DNA of 5,418 nucleotides, taken from contig PXTR01000068.1 in NCBI GenBank assembly GCA_003023245.1, forward strand, positions 1 to 5,418, written 5' to 3'. The DNA is from Bacteroidetes bacterium QS_8_68_15 (GTDB lineage: Bacteria > Bacteroidota > Rhodothermia > Rhodothermales > Salinibacteraceae). The notes under the pieces were generated by a model. The model did not search any database. It saw only the letters and a list, made by a program, of their open reading frames with translations, and was not told the origin of the DNA. Shown one piece after another: positions 1 through 5,076 of the stretch (position 1 is its first letter; each line of letters starts with the position of its first letter). The position numbers and the translations under genes are program-made.

Positions 1-1
1 C

Positions 2-1078
2 GGCTCGACCGAGCGGGCCACCGTGACCGCGCTCTTCGACTACGAGGGCCTGGAGCGCGTCGAGACGGAGCGCGCCGAGCCCGGCGACATCATCGCCGTA
101 GCGGGCATGGAGGGGATCGGGCTGGGGGAAAGCCTCTCGCGCGCGGAGGATCCGGTGCCGCTGGAACCGCTCCACGTCGATGAGCCGACCCTCTCGATGG
201 AGTTTCGCATCAACGACGGGCCGATGAGCGGCCTCGAAGGGCAGTACGTCACCAGCCGCCAGCTGCGCGAGCGCCTCCTCAAGGAGTCCGAGGACAACCT
301 CGCCATCGACGTGGAGGAAACCGACTCGGCCGACCGCTTCATCGTCAGCGGGCGCGGCGAACTTCAGATGGCCATCCTCATCGAGCAGATGCGCCGTGAG
401 GGCTACGAGCTGTGCGTGGGCCGCCCGCAGGTCATCACCCGGCGGATCGACGGCGAAAAGTGCGAACCGTATGAGCGCGCCTTCGCCGACATCCCCGAGG
501 AGCACACCGGCGTCGTGGTCGAAAAGATGGGCGAGCGCAAAGGCGTGATGGTCGGCATGACCAACCACGGCACGGGCCGCGTGCGCATCGAGTTCGAGGT
601 GCCCAGCCGCGGGCTCATCGGCTACCGCACCGAGTTTTTGACCGACACGAAAGGCGCGGGGCTTTTGACGCACCGCTTCGACGAGTTTCGCCCGTGGGCC
701 GGCGAGATTCCCGGGCGCACCACCGGCGCGATCGTGGCCGACCGGCGCGGGCAGGCCACCGGCTACGCCGCGATGGGGCTTCAGGACCGCGGCACGCTCT
801 TCGTCGGGCCCGGCGACGAGGTTTACGAAGGCATGGTCATCGGCGAGAACAATCGCGAGCAGAACCTCGACGTGAACATCACGAAGGAGAAGCAGCTCAC
901 CAACATGCGCGCCGCCAGCGCCGACGTGCTCGAACGCCTCGCCCCGCCGCGCGACCTGTCGCTGGAGGAGGCCATCGAGTTCCTCGCCGACGACGAGCTG
1001 ATCGAGGTCACCCCCGAGACATTCCGTCTGCGCAAACGCCACCTCACCCCCGACGCGCGGCACAAGGCGGCGGCGTGA
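2..1078 (+). CDS. typA: Translational GTPase TypA/BipA, C-terminal part (5' end outside window)
   Basis: TypA/BipA is a ribosome-binding GTPase of the EF-G family that acts in 50S assembly and in growth under stress or low temperature (family knowledge). The reading frame is open from base 2, and the family match begins at the edge, so the GTP-binding domain lies outside. The 358 residues seen are a bit over half of a usual ~600-residue protein. In order they hold the end of domain II (to about base 175), an EF-G domain III-like part (about 190-430, with SGRGELQMAILIEQMRREGY), a domain V-like part (about 430-690, with VPSRGLIGYRTEFLTDTKG) and the BipA-specific C-terminal domain (about 690-1060, with GENNREQNLDVN and KEKQLTNMRA). 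The GTG at 23 is internal and not a start. The gene ends at TGA, and the last two bases of that stop fall within a heptad repeat. It converges on the AP2-like gene. The identification is secure. Confidence 0.97.
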   Translation, partial: GSTERATVTALFDYEGLERVETERAEPGDIIAVAGMEGIGLGESLSRAEDPVPLEPLHVDEPTLSMEFRINDGPMSGLEGQYVTSRQLRERLLKESEDNLAIDVEETDSADRFIVSGRGELQMAILIEQMRREGYELCVGRPQVITRRIDGEKCEPYERAFADIPEEHTGVVVEKMGERKGVMVGMTNHGTGRVRIEFEVPSRGLIGYRTEFLTDTKGAGLLTHRFDEFRPWAGEIPGRTTGAIVADRRGQATGYAAMGLQDRGTLFVGPGDEVYEGMVIGENNREQNLDVNITKEKQLTNMRAASADVLERLAPPRDLSLEEAIEFLADDELIEVTPETFRLRKRHLTPDARHKAAA

Positions 1079-1102
1079 GGACGGTGGACCGGGGACGGCG
1101 GC
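1077..1102 (+). repeat. Heptad tandem repeat, left arm of an inverted pair
   Basis: Three 7-bp units follow one another: GAGGACG (1077-1083), GTGGACC (1084-1090) and GGGGACG (1091-1097). They are followed by GCGGC. The units overlap the last two bases of the typA stop codon. The tract matches, in inverted orientation, the tract at 1307-1333, with 22 of 26 aligned bases identical and one gap. This includes a perfect 10-bp match, GGACGGCGGC. Confidence 0.6.
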
Positions 1103-1103
1103 A

Positions 1104-1218
1104 GCCTTTCGGACCGAAACGTTCGTATCGAAGGCGTCGCGTTGCCGTCGCGACCGGTAGGAGCAAGATACCCCGCAAGGGGATGATCTTCGGCCCTATC
1201 GTGCCCCTGCGAGCAACG
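1104..1218 (+). other. Structured intergenic stretch, possible 3'-UTR RNA element
   Basis: Several complementary segments are packed here. TTTCG at 1107-1111 pairs with CGAAA at 1115-1119. TTCG at 1122-1125 pairs with CGAA at 1129-1132. An enclosing pair GCCTT (1104-1108) / AAGGC (1131-1135) competes with these. CCCC-GCAA-GGGG at 1171-1182 has a GNRA-type loop on the plus strand. CGTTGC at 1140-1145 can pair with GCAACG at 1213-1218. GCAAGGGG at 1175-1182 can pair alternatively with CCCCTGC at 1204-1210, leaving one bulged base. No convincing gene lies in this gap. It could be a structured typA 3' UTR or a small RNA ending at the terminator at 1233-1268. Chance pairing in GC-rich DNA is a serious alternative. 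Confidence 0.3.
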
Positions 1219-1226
1219 TCTCCCGC

Positions 1227-1268
1227 AAAAGAAAAGACCCGCGCCGCCGACGCGGCGGGCGGGTCTTT
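1227..1268. terminator. Bidirectional intrinsic terminator between convergent genes
   Basis: AAAGACCCGC at 1233-1242 pairs perfectly with GCGGGTCTTT at 1259-1268. The stem continues with CCGCC (1244-1248) / GGCGG (1254-1258) across one unpaired G at 1243, closing on a five-base loop. On the minus strand the stem runs into a TTTTCTTTT tract (complement of 1227-1235), so it is well formed for ending the AP2-like transcript. On the plus strand the T tract is only the short TCTTTC within and after the stem, so it is probably weaker for typA. Confidence 0.85.
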
Positions 1269-1306
1269 CGCCTGTCGAGTGAGCCGGCGACGCGGCCCAG
1301 AGGACC

Positions 1307-1340
1307 GCCGCCGTCCACGGGTCCATCGTCTACCGTCCAC
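1307..1340 (-). repeat. Heptad tandem repeat, right arm of an inverted pair
   Basis: Read on the minus strand from 1340 leftward, the units are GTGGACG (1340-1334), GTAGACG (1333-1327) and ATGGACC (1326-1320). One base later comes another GTGGACG (1318-1312), then GCGGC. The consensus is close to that of the tract beginning at the typA stop, in opposite orientation. The perfect shared core is GCCGCCGTCC on the plus strand (1307-1316). Confidence 0.6.
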
Positions 1341-1345
1341 TGAAG

Positions 1346-1358
1346 CCCGCGAAGCGGG
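1346..1358 (-). other. Short hairpin just after the AP2-like gene stop
   Basis: CCCGC (1346-1350) and GCGGG (1354-1358) form a tight five-pair stem with a three-base loop, two bases past the minus-strand stop codon. No T tract follows it, so it is probably not a terminator by itself. It may protect the transcript 3' end or may be chance. Confidence 0.3.
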
Positions 1359-1360
1359 AT

Positions 1361-1975
1361 TCACTCCGGAATCGCCACGTTCTCCGCGTCGATCTCGTTG
1401 GGGTCGGGCATGCTGCTGTCGTCGACATCGTTGCCGCGCGCGTTGGCCTTGCGCTTCAGGCGGCGGTGCTGATCGAGAATGTTCGGAAAGGCTGTCTGGA
1501 ACATTTCCTCCGGCTCGGGCACGTCGCGGTCCTGCTTCGTGCGCGCCTCGTGAAGCTGCTGGCACGCTTTCCACACCGCACGCCGCAGGTTCCACTTGTT
1601 GACCGAGAAGGCCGCCGAGCGGCGCTTGCCGTCTTCCTTGAGCCAGCTGATTTGCACGTAGGGCTTCAAGGTGCCGCTGCCGTCGTCCTTGTGGCAGAAG
1701 TTGAGCCCGATCACGCCCGTCTTCGAGCGCGCCAGTGCGGACTTGCGCACCGGATCCTGCGGCGGCGGAAGCTCTTCGAGCAGCTCGTCGCGGTACTCGA
1801 CGGATTCTTCGAGGGCGTCTTCTTTGCCACCGAATTTTTTGTCGGAGAAATACTTCGTGTACTGCTCGTTGTGACGCTTGATGCGCACCTGCCAGCCGTG
1901 GGTAGAATGACGATTGGGGTGTTCGTCGCTCGGCTCGATGTCGATGCGAAAAACGTTTTTGGGTTTGTCAGCCAT
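1361..1975 (-). CDS. Putative DNA-binding protein with two tandem AP2/ERF-like domains
   Basis: A 204-residue protein, probably cytoplasmic and DNA-binding, of unknown target. No signal peptide or membrane segment is seen. Residues 24-66 look like an AP2/ERF domain. The strand pattern GWQVRIKRHNEQYTKYFSD leads into FGGKEDALEESVEYRDELL, where aligned W, R, F-S-D, GGK-ALE and YRDEL are typical of bacterial AP2-like repeats. Residues 84-144 form a second, more divergent copy (SKTGVIGLN, YVQISWLKEDGKRRSAAFSV, then helix RRAVWKACQQLHEAR). A basic stretch (QHRRLKRKANAR, about 169-180) and an acidic tail (to 204) follow. Bacterial AP2 domains are often fused to HNH homing endonucleases, but no HNH or other catalytic motif is present. 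The start is the ATG at 1975, which directly precedes the MADKPKNVF segment and has no Shine-Dalgarno. The region 1801-1980 is about 52% G+C (94 of 180), far below the flanking genes, which could reflect transfer. The AP2 assignment is by eye; specific function is unknown. Confidence 0.82.
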   Translation of the reverse strand: MADKPKNVFRIDIEPSDEHPNRHSTHGWQVRIKRHNEQYTKYFSDKKFGGKEDALEESVEYRDELLEELPPPQDPVRKSALARSKTGVIGLNFCHKDDGSGTLKPYVQISWLKEDGKRRSAAFSVNKWNLRRAVWKACQQLHEARTKQDRDVPEPEEMFQTAFPNILDQHRRLKRKANARGNDVDDSSMPDPNEIDAENVAIPE

Positions 1976-1989
1976 GAGGAACGAGGAAG
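1976..1989 (+). repeat. Two purine-rich heptads abutting the AP2-like start codon
   Basis: GAGGAAC (1976-1982) and GAGGAAG (1983-1989) are adjacent 7-mers differing at one base. They begin at the base next to the minus-strand ATG. On the coding strand they read as TTCCTC tracts, so the start has no purine-rich ribosome binding site. With only two units, this could be chance. Confidence 0.3.
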
Positions 1990-2021
1990 CGGATGAGAAA
2001 AGATAAAAGCGGCTACAAACA

Positions 2022-2080
2022 CCGAATGGGGGGAGGAGCTCCCACTCGGCAGCCCTTTTCTAAGCATACGTGCAAAAATA
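2022..2080 (-). promoter_or_regulatory. Possible promoter and hairpin leader of the AP2-like gene
   Basis: On the minus strand TATTTTTG (complement of 2073-2080) fits the Bacteroidota -7 consensus TAnnTTTG, about 100 bp before the AP2-like start. No good -33 TTTG lies at the expected distance upstream. In the resulting leader, GGGAG (2031-2035) pairs with CTCCC (2039-2043), and an outer CCGA (2022-2025) pairs with TCGG (2046-2049). Both elements are weak and the organism's sigma consensus is only inferred. Confidence 0.25.
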
Positions 2081-2114
2081 ACCCATACCGGGCAGAGTTC
2101 CGATTTCAGCCCGG
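2081..2114 (-). terminator. Weak possible terminator after the J-protein gene
   Basis: CCGGGC (2088-2093) and GCCCGG (2109-2114) form a six-pair stem with a 15-base loop. On the minus strand it is followed after seven bases by TATTTTTG. The long loop and delayed T run make it a poor intrinsic terminator. The same T run is also the best candidate -7 element for the next gene. No better terminator is visible in the 188-bp gap, so read-through into the AP2-like gene is possible. Confidence 0.25.
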
Positions 2115-2163
2115 AATAAACGAAGTTGTGTTTGCGTAATACGTGAAACTCGGGCGGGTTGCG

Positions 2164-3195
2164 CTATCGCAGGCCCGTTTCTTCGGCGGCGGCCTGCAGC
2201 TGCTCTTTCTGCCGATCTGTCAGATCGCGAGGAATGTCCACCTCGATGTGCACGTAGAGGGCGCCGGTCGTTTTTTCCGTTTCGACGCCCTGCCCGCTCA
2301 GGCGCAGCTGCTCCCCCGGCTGCGTGCCCGGGGGGATGCGCAGGCGAATGCGCTTGCCGTAGGCGTTTTCGATGCGGCGCTCCGCTCCCAGCATTGCTTC
2401 GAAGACGCCGACCTCCTCGGTGAGGTGCAGGTCGTCGCCGCGCCGTTCGAAGCGCGGGTGATCGTCCACGCGAAAGGTGACGTACAGGTCGCCCTGCCGC
2501 CCTGCGGCGTCTTTCTGCCCGCGCCCGCGAAGGCGAATCTTCATGCCGTTCCGCACGCCCTTCGGCACCTTCAGACGCACGGTCTCCCCGCCGGGCAGGC
2601 GCACCTGCGTGGGGCCGCCGTCGAGGGCCTGCTCGAAAGAAAGGCGTAGCGTCGTCTCCGTGTCGCGCGCGCCGCGTCGCTGCTTCTTCCCGCCCCCGCG
2701 TTGCTGCCTGCCCCCACGCGTCCGGCCGCCGCGCGTCTGTGCGCCGCGCGTCTGTGCGCCGCCGCCGCTGAAGAACTGGCCGAACAGGTCGCCCAGTCCG
2801 CCGCCCGCGCCGCTGCTGCCGCCGGCCTGTCCGAAGAGATCGTTCAGCGGGTCGCCGCCGCCGCGGCCGCCGCCGCGCTGCTCGAAGCGCACGCGCGTTC
2901 CTCCACCGCCGCCGCCTCCGCGAAACGGATTTTGCCCGCCGAAGGGGTTTTGCCCCGGGCCGCGCCCGGCGAACGGATTGCGCCCGCCCTGATCGTACTG
3001 CTTGCGCTTCTCCTCATCGCCGAGCACGTCGTAGGCTTCCTGCACCTCCTTGAAGCGCTCCTCGGCGTTGTCATCGTCGGGGTTGCGGTCCGGGTGGTAT
3101 TGCTGGGCGAGCTTGCGGTAGGCGTTTTTGACCTCCTTCTGGCTCGCGTTCCGGTCGACGCCGAGCACGTCGTAGTAGTCTTTCGTCTGCGGCAT
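2164..3195 (-). CDS. Class B DnaJ/Hsp40 co-chaperone (CbpA-like), no zinc finger
   Basis: J-domain proteins stimulate the ATPase of DnaK/Hsp70 and hand it unfolded clients in the cytoplasm. The 343-residue product has a J domain at 6-70, starting [13 protein letters not shown], with the essential HPD at 34-36. A Gly/Phe-rich linker follows (71-145, with NPF repeats, a run of seven glycines, and LNDLFGQ and LGDLFGQFF motifs). Next is a basic Arg/Gly/Gln-rich stretch (about 146-176). The two client-binding C-terminal domains occupy about 178-325, with [21 protein letters not shown] and [13 protein letters not shown], then a short dimerisation-type tail. The CXXCXGXG zinc-finger repeats of true DnaJ are absent, which makes it class B. 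The start is set at ATG 3195. An ATG at 3264 would add 23 residues encoded in intergenic repeats and is rejected. No Shine-Dalgarno is present. It is divergent from the biotin carboxylase gene. No CIRCE or other heat-shock operator is seen. The class is certain; I do not give a symbol because CbpA orthology is not shown. Confidence 0.95.
   Translation of the reverse strand: MPQTKDYYDVLGVDRNASQKEVKNAYRKLAQQYHPDRNPDDDNAEERFKEVQEAYDVLGDEEKRKQYDQGGRNPFAGRGPGQNPFGGQNPFRGGGGGGGTRVRFEQRGGGRGGGDPLNDLFGQAGGSSGAGGGLGDLFGQFFSGGGAQTRGAQTRGGRTRGGRQQRGGGKKQRRGARDTETTLRLSFEQALDGGPTQVRLPGGETVRLKVPKGVRNGMKIRLRGRGQKDAAGRQGDLYVTFRVDDHPRFERRGDDLHLTEEVGVFEAMLGAERRIENAYGKRIRLRIPPGTQPGEQLRLSGQGVETEKTTGALYVHIEVDIPRDLTDRQKEQLQAAAEETGLR
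2728..2757 (-). repeat. Perfect 15-bp tandem duplication inside the J-protein gene
   Basis: GCCGCGCGTCTGTGC occurs at 2728-2742 and again immediately at 2743-2757. Being a multiple of three, it keeps the frame and duplicates the pentapeptide in [10 protein letters not shown], in the basic insert between the Gly/Phe-rich linker and the client-binding domains. Perfect identity suggests a recent slippage duplication. Confidence 0.8.
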
Positions 3196-3201
3196 GGAGG
3201 G

Positions 3202-3239
3202 GGGCTTAGGGCTTATTAGGGGCTTGGTTCTTGGTTTTT
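3202..3239 (+). repeat. Heptad repeat tract upstream of the J-protein gene
   Basis: Two identical units GGGCTTA (3202-3208, 3209-3215) are followed by TTA. Three units of the form GGnnnTT come next: GGGGCTT (3219-3225), GGTTCTT (3226-3232) and GGTTTTT (3233-3239). The tract begins six bases upstream of the J-protein ATG and reads outward into the gap. Confidence 0.55.
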
Positions 3240-3280
3240 GTGACTGACAGCGCTGCAGCCACATCGGGGCGGTTTTTGTG
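3233..3280. promoter_or_regulatory. Direct repeat in the divergent promoter region
   Basis: GGTTTTTGTG occurs at 3233-3242 and again at 3271-3280, 38 bp apart. Between the copies lies the palindrome CAGCGCTG (3248-3255), overlapping CTGCAG (3253-3258). The two divergent transcripts, J-protein leftward and biotin carboxylase rightward, must start in the 229-bp gap. A regulator site or paired promoter elements are therefore plausible. TAGGTTTTG (3293-3301) on the plus strand resembles a -7 element but its spacing from the TTTG at 3275-3278 is too short. No promoter can be assigned firmly. Confidence 0.3.
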
Positions 3281-3353
3281 CGCGCCGTCCCGTAGGTTTT
3301 GCTTTAACAGAGAGCCGCACAGATCGTGCCATCCGGCCGGGAGCGTGGGAGCG

Positions 3354-3373
3354 CGGGGTCTTTTTTGCCCCCG
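3354..3373 (+). other. Hairpin with T-rich loop in the biotin carboxylase leader
   Basis: CGGGG (3354-3358) and CCCCG (3369-3373) form a five-pair stem around a ten-base loop that contains six consecutive T. It lies about 50 bp before the start codon. The T run sits in the loop rather than after the stem, so it is not an intrinsic terminator. A role as a leader element is only a guess. Confidence 0.25.
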
Positions 3374-3379
3374 GCGGTC

Positions 3380-3421
3380 GCATCCCCGTCCCGAAGCCCC
3401 AGGACCAAAAGCCCAAAACTC
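3380..3421 (-). repeat. Heptad repeat tract upstream of the biotin carboxylase gene
   Basis: Read on the minus strand away from the start codon, the 7-bp units are GAGTTTT (3421-3415), GGGCTTT (3414-3408), TGGTCCT (3407-3401), GGGGCTT (3400-3394), CGGGACG (3393-3387) and GGGATGC (3386-3380). They are degenerate but keep G at the second or third positions. They share GGGCTT and GGGGCTT with the tract at the other end of the gap, in opposite orientation. Confidence 0.45.
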
Positions 3422-3424
3422 AAT

Positions 3425-4939
3425 ATGCAAAAGGTGCTCATCGCCAACCGGGGAGAGATCGCCGTGCGCGTGATCCGCGCCTGCCGCGAGCAGGGCCTGC
3501 GCCCCGTCGCCGTGTACAGCGAGGCCGACGCCACGGCCCTCCACGTGCGCCGCGCCGCGGAAGCGTACCGGCTGGGGCCGCCCGCCGCCGCCGCGTCGTA
3601 CCTCGATCAGGAAAAGGTCCTCGCCGTCGCCGACCGGAGCGGGGCCGACGCGATTCATCCCGGCTACGGCTTTCTCTCCGAGAACGCCGACTTCGCCGAA
3701 GCCGTCCGCGAGGCCGGCTTCACCTGGATCGGCCCGCCGCCGGAGGCGATCCGCAAAATGGGCGACAAAACGGCCGCACGCGCGCTGATGCAGGACGCGG
3801 GCGTTCCGATGGCCCCCGGCACGACCGACGCGATTGCCGACGCAGGCGAGGCGGTGCGCGTGGCCTCCGGAATCGGCTTCCCCGTACTTGTGAAAGCAGC
3901 CGCCGGCGGGGGCGGGAAGGGAATGCGCATCGTCCGCGAAGCCGGCGCGCTCGAAGGCGCCGTGGAGCGCGCGCAGAGCGAAGCGGAGTCGGCCTTCGGC
4001 GACGGGCGCGTCTTCGTCGAAAAGTACATCGAAGCGCCGCGCCACATCGAGTTTCAGATCCTGGCCGACCGGCACGGGCACACCACGCACCTCTTCGAGC
4101 GCGAGTGCTCCATTCAGCGCCGCCACCAGAAGGTGATCGAGGAAGCGCCCTCGTCGGTCCTTTCGCCCAAGAAGCGCCGCGAGATGGGCGAAGCGGCCGT
4201 CGCCGCTGCCGAGGCGGTCGGCTACGAGAACGCCGGCACGGTCGAGTTTCTCGTCGACGCGGAGCTGGACTTCTACTTCATGGAGATGAACACGCGCCTC
4301 CAGGTCGAGCATCCGACGACCGAGATGGTCACGGGCATCGACCTGGTGGCCGAGCAGCTGCGCGTGGCCCGCGGTGAAGAATTGGGCTATGCAGCGGACG
4401 ATCTCTCCATCGATGGGCACGCCGTGGAGTGCCGCGTCTACGCCGAGGACCCGGCGCAGCAGTTTCTGCCCGACCCCGGCGAGCTGGTGCGCCACGCGCC
4501 CCCCGACGGCCCCGGCGTGCGCACCGACGCGGGCGTCGAGGAAGGCGAGACGATTCCCGTCCACTACGACCCGATGATCTCGAAGCTCGTCTGCTGGGGC
4601 GCGTCGCGGGAGGCGGCGATCCAGCGCACCGAGCGGGCGCTCGCCGAGTACGAGGTGGCCGGCGTCGAAACGACGATTCCGTTCTGCCGCTACGCGATGC
4701 GCCACGCGGCCTTCCGCAGCGGCGACTTTTCGACGCACTTCGTCGAGGAGCACTTCGACCCGGCGCGCCTCTTCGAGGGCGGCGAAGGGCCACAGGCTGC
4801 GCGCGACGCGGCGGTCGCGGCGGTGCTGTTTCGCGCCGCGCAAGAGCCGGACGCGCTCGACGAGGACGACGGACCGCGGAGGGCGGGCGGCGGCGCTTCT
4901 TCACAACGCAGCCGCTGGGTCGAACGGCGGCGGCGATAG
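3425..4939 (+). CDS. accC: Biotin carboxylase subunit of acetyl-/propionyl-CoA carboxylase
   Basis: This enzyme uses ATP and bicarbonate to carboxylate biotin held on a carrier protein, the first half-reaction of acetyl-CoA or propionyl-CoA carboxylase. The 504 residues start with the family N-terminus MQKVLIANRGEIAVRVIRAC. The ATP-grasp core has K115, K157 with the Gly-rich loop AGGGGKGM, H207 and ERECSIQRRHQKVIEEAP (226-243). E274, E287, N289, R291, V294 and E295 (in FMEMNTRLQVEHP) and R337 are also present. These match the known E. coli AccC active-site residues with a one- or two-residue offset. The core ends near 450. A tail of about 55 residues, ending SRWVERRRR, extends past E. coli AccC (449). 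No biotinyl (MKM) domain is present, so carrier and carboxyltransferase must be encoded elsewhere. ATG 3425 is chosen; an upstream in-frame ATG at 3326 would add 33 non-family residues from the repeat tract. Whether the substrate is acetyl- or propionyl-CoA cannot be decided here. Confidence 0.96.
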   Translation: MQKVLIANRGEIAVRVIRACREQGLRPVAVYSEADATALHVRRAAEAYRLGPPAAAASYLDQEKVLAVADRSGADAIHPGYGFLSENADFAEAVREAGFTWIGPPPEAIRKMGDKTAARALMQDAGVPMAPGTTDAIADAGEAVRVASGIGFPVLVKAAAGGGGKGMRIVREAGALEGAVERAQSEAESAFGDGRVFVEKYIEAPRHIEFQILADRHGHTTHLFERECSIQRRHQKVIEEAPSSVLSPKKRREMGEAAVAAAEAVGYENAGTVEFLVDAELDFYFMEMNTRLQVEHPTTEMVTGIDLVAEQLRVARGEELGYAADDLSIDGHAVECRVYAEDPAQQFLPDPGELVRHAPPDGPGVRTDAGVEEGETIPVHYDPMISKLVCWGASREAAIQRTERALAEYEVAGVETTIPFCRYAMRHAAFRSGDFSTHFVEEHFDPARLFEGGEGPQAARDAAVAAVLFRAAQEPDALDEDDGPRRAGGGASSQRSRWVERRRR

Positions 4940-4943
4940 CGAC

Positions 4944-4961
4944 GTCCACGTTCTTGTGGAC
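4944..4961. other. Inverted repeat after the biotin carboxylase stop
   Basis: GTCCAC (4944-4949) and GTGGAC (4956-4961) form a perfect six-pair stem with a six-base loop, four bases past the TAG stop. No T tract follows, so it is a weak terminator candidate. The remainder of the 137-bp convergent gap (to 5076) holds only a four-pair hairpin CGGG/CCCG (5040-5051) and no convincing gene or T-tailed terminator. Confidence 0.4.
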
Positions 4962-5076
4962 TTGCGAGATGATCCGCAGGAAGACAGGTTCCCTTCCGCA
5001 ATGATGGACTCGCCGCGAGATGGCAGGGGGGGTGGTGAACGGGGTTTCCCGCAGCCGCGGCGTGCCTCAGCCCAAG

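Noticed and set aside
823..1326. A minus-strand open frame of 167 codons (and another at 1044-1595) around the typA end
   Set aside because: Both cross the typA 3' end or the intergenic terminator and repeats, and their translations are low-complexity with no family resemblance.
1077..1340. CRISPR array or insertion sequence
   Set aside because: Units are 7 bp with no spacers of regular size and there is no transposase frame; a non-coding repeat element is the most that can be argued.
694..1602. A 302-codon plus-strand open frame overlapping typA, the gap and the AP2-like gene
   Set aside because: It overlaps two supported genes and the terminator, and its translation is Arg/Ala-rich without domain character.
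2143..3219. Plus-strand open frames opposite the J-protein gene
   Set aside because: They are antisense to clear J-domain coding; Pro- and Ala-rich translations reflect the complement of Gly/Arg codons.
3196..3264. N-terminal extension of the J-protein to an upstream ATG at 3264
   Set aside because: The extra 23 residues are encoded by the heptad repeat tract and precede the normal J-domain start, which has its own ATG at 3195.
3326..3424. N-terminal extension of the biotin carboxylase to ATG 3326
   Set aside because: The family begins at the MQKVLIANRGE segment; the extension is low-complexity and encoded by leader hairpin and repeats.
3196..3424. CIRCE heat-shock operator for the J-protein gene
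   Set aside because: No TTAGCACTC-N9-GAGTGCTAA or close match is present.
3206..4843. A 545-codon open frame on the minus strand opposite accC
   Set aside because: It lies antisense to a certain biotin carboxylase gene, has no recognisable domain and a Gly/Ala/Arg/His-rich composition typical of high-GC shadow frames.
4940..5076. Small gene between accC and ribH
   Set aside because: Only very short frames exist in this 137-bp convergent gap, with no start context or family resemblance.
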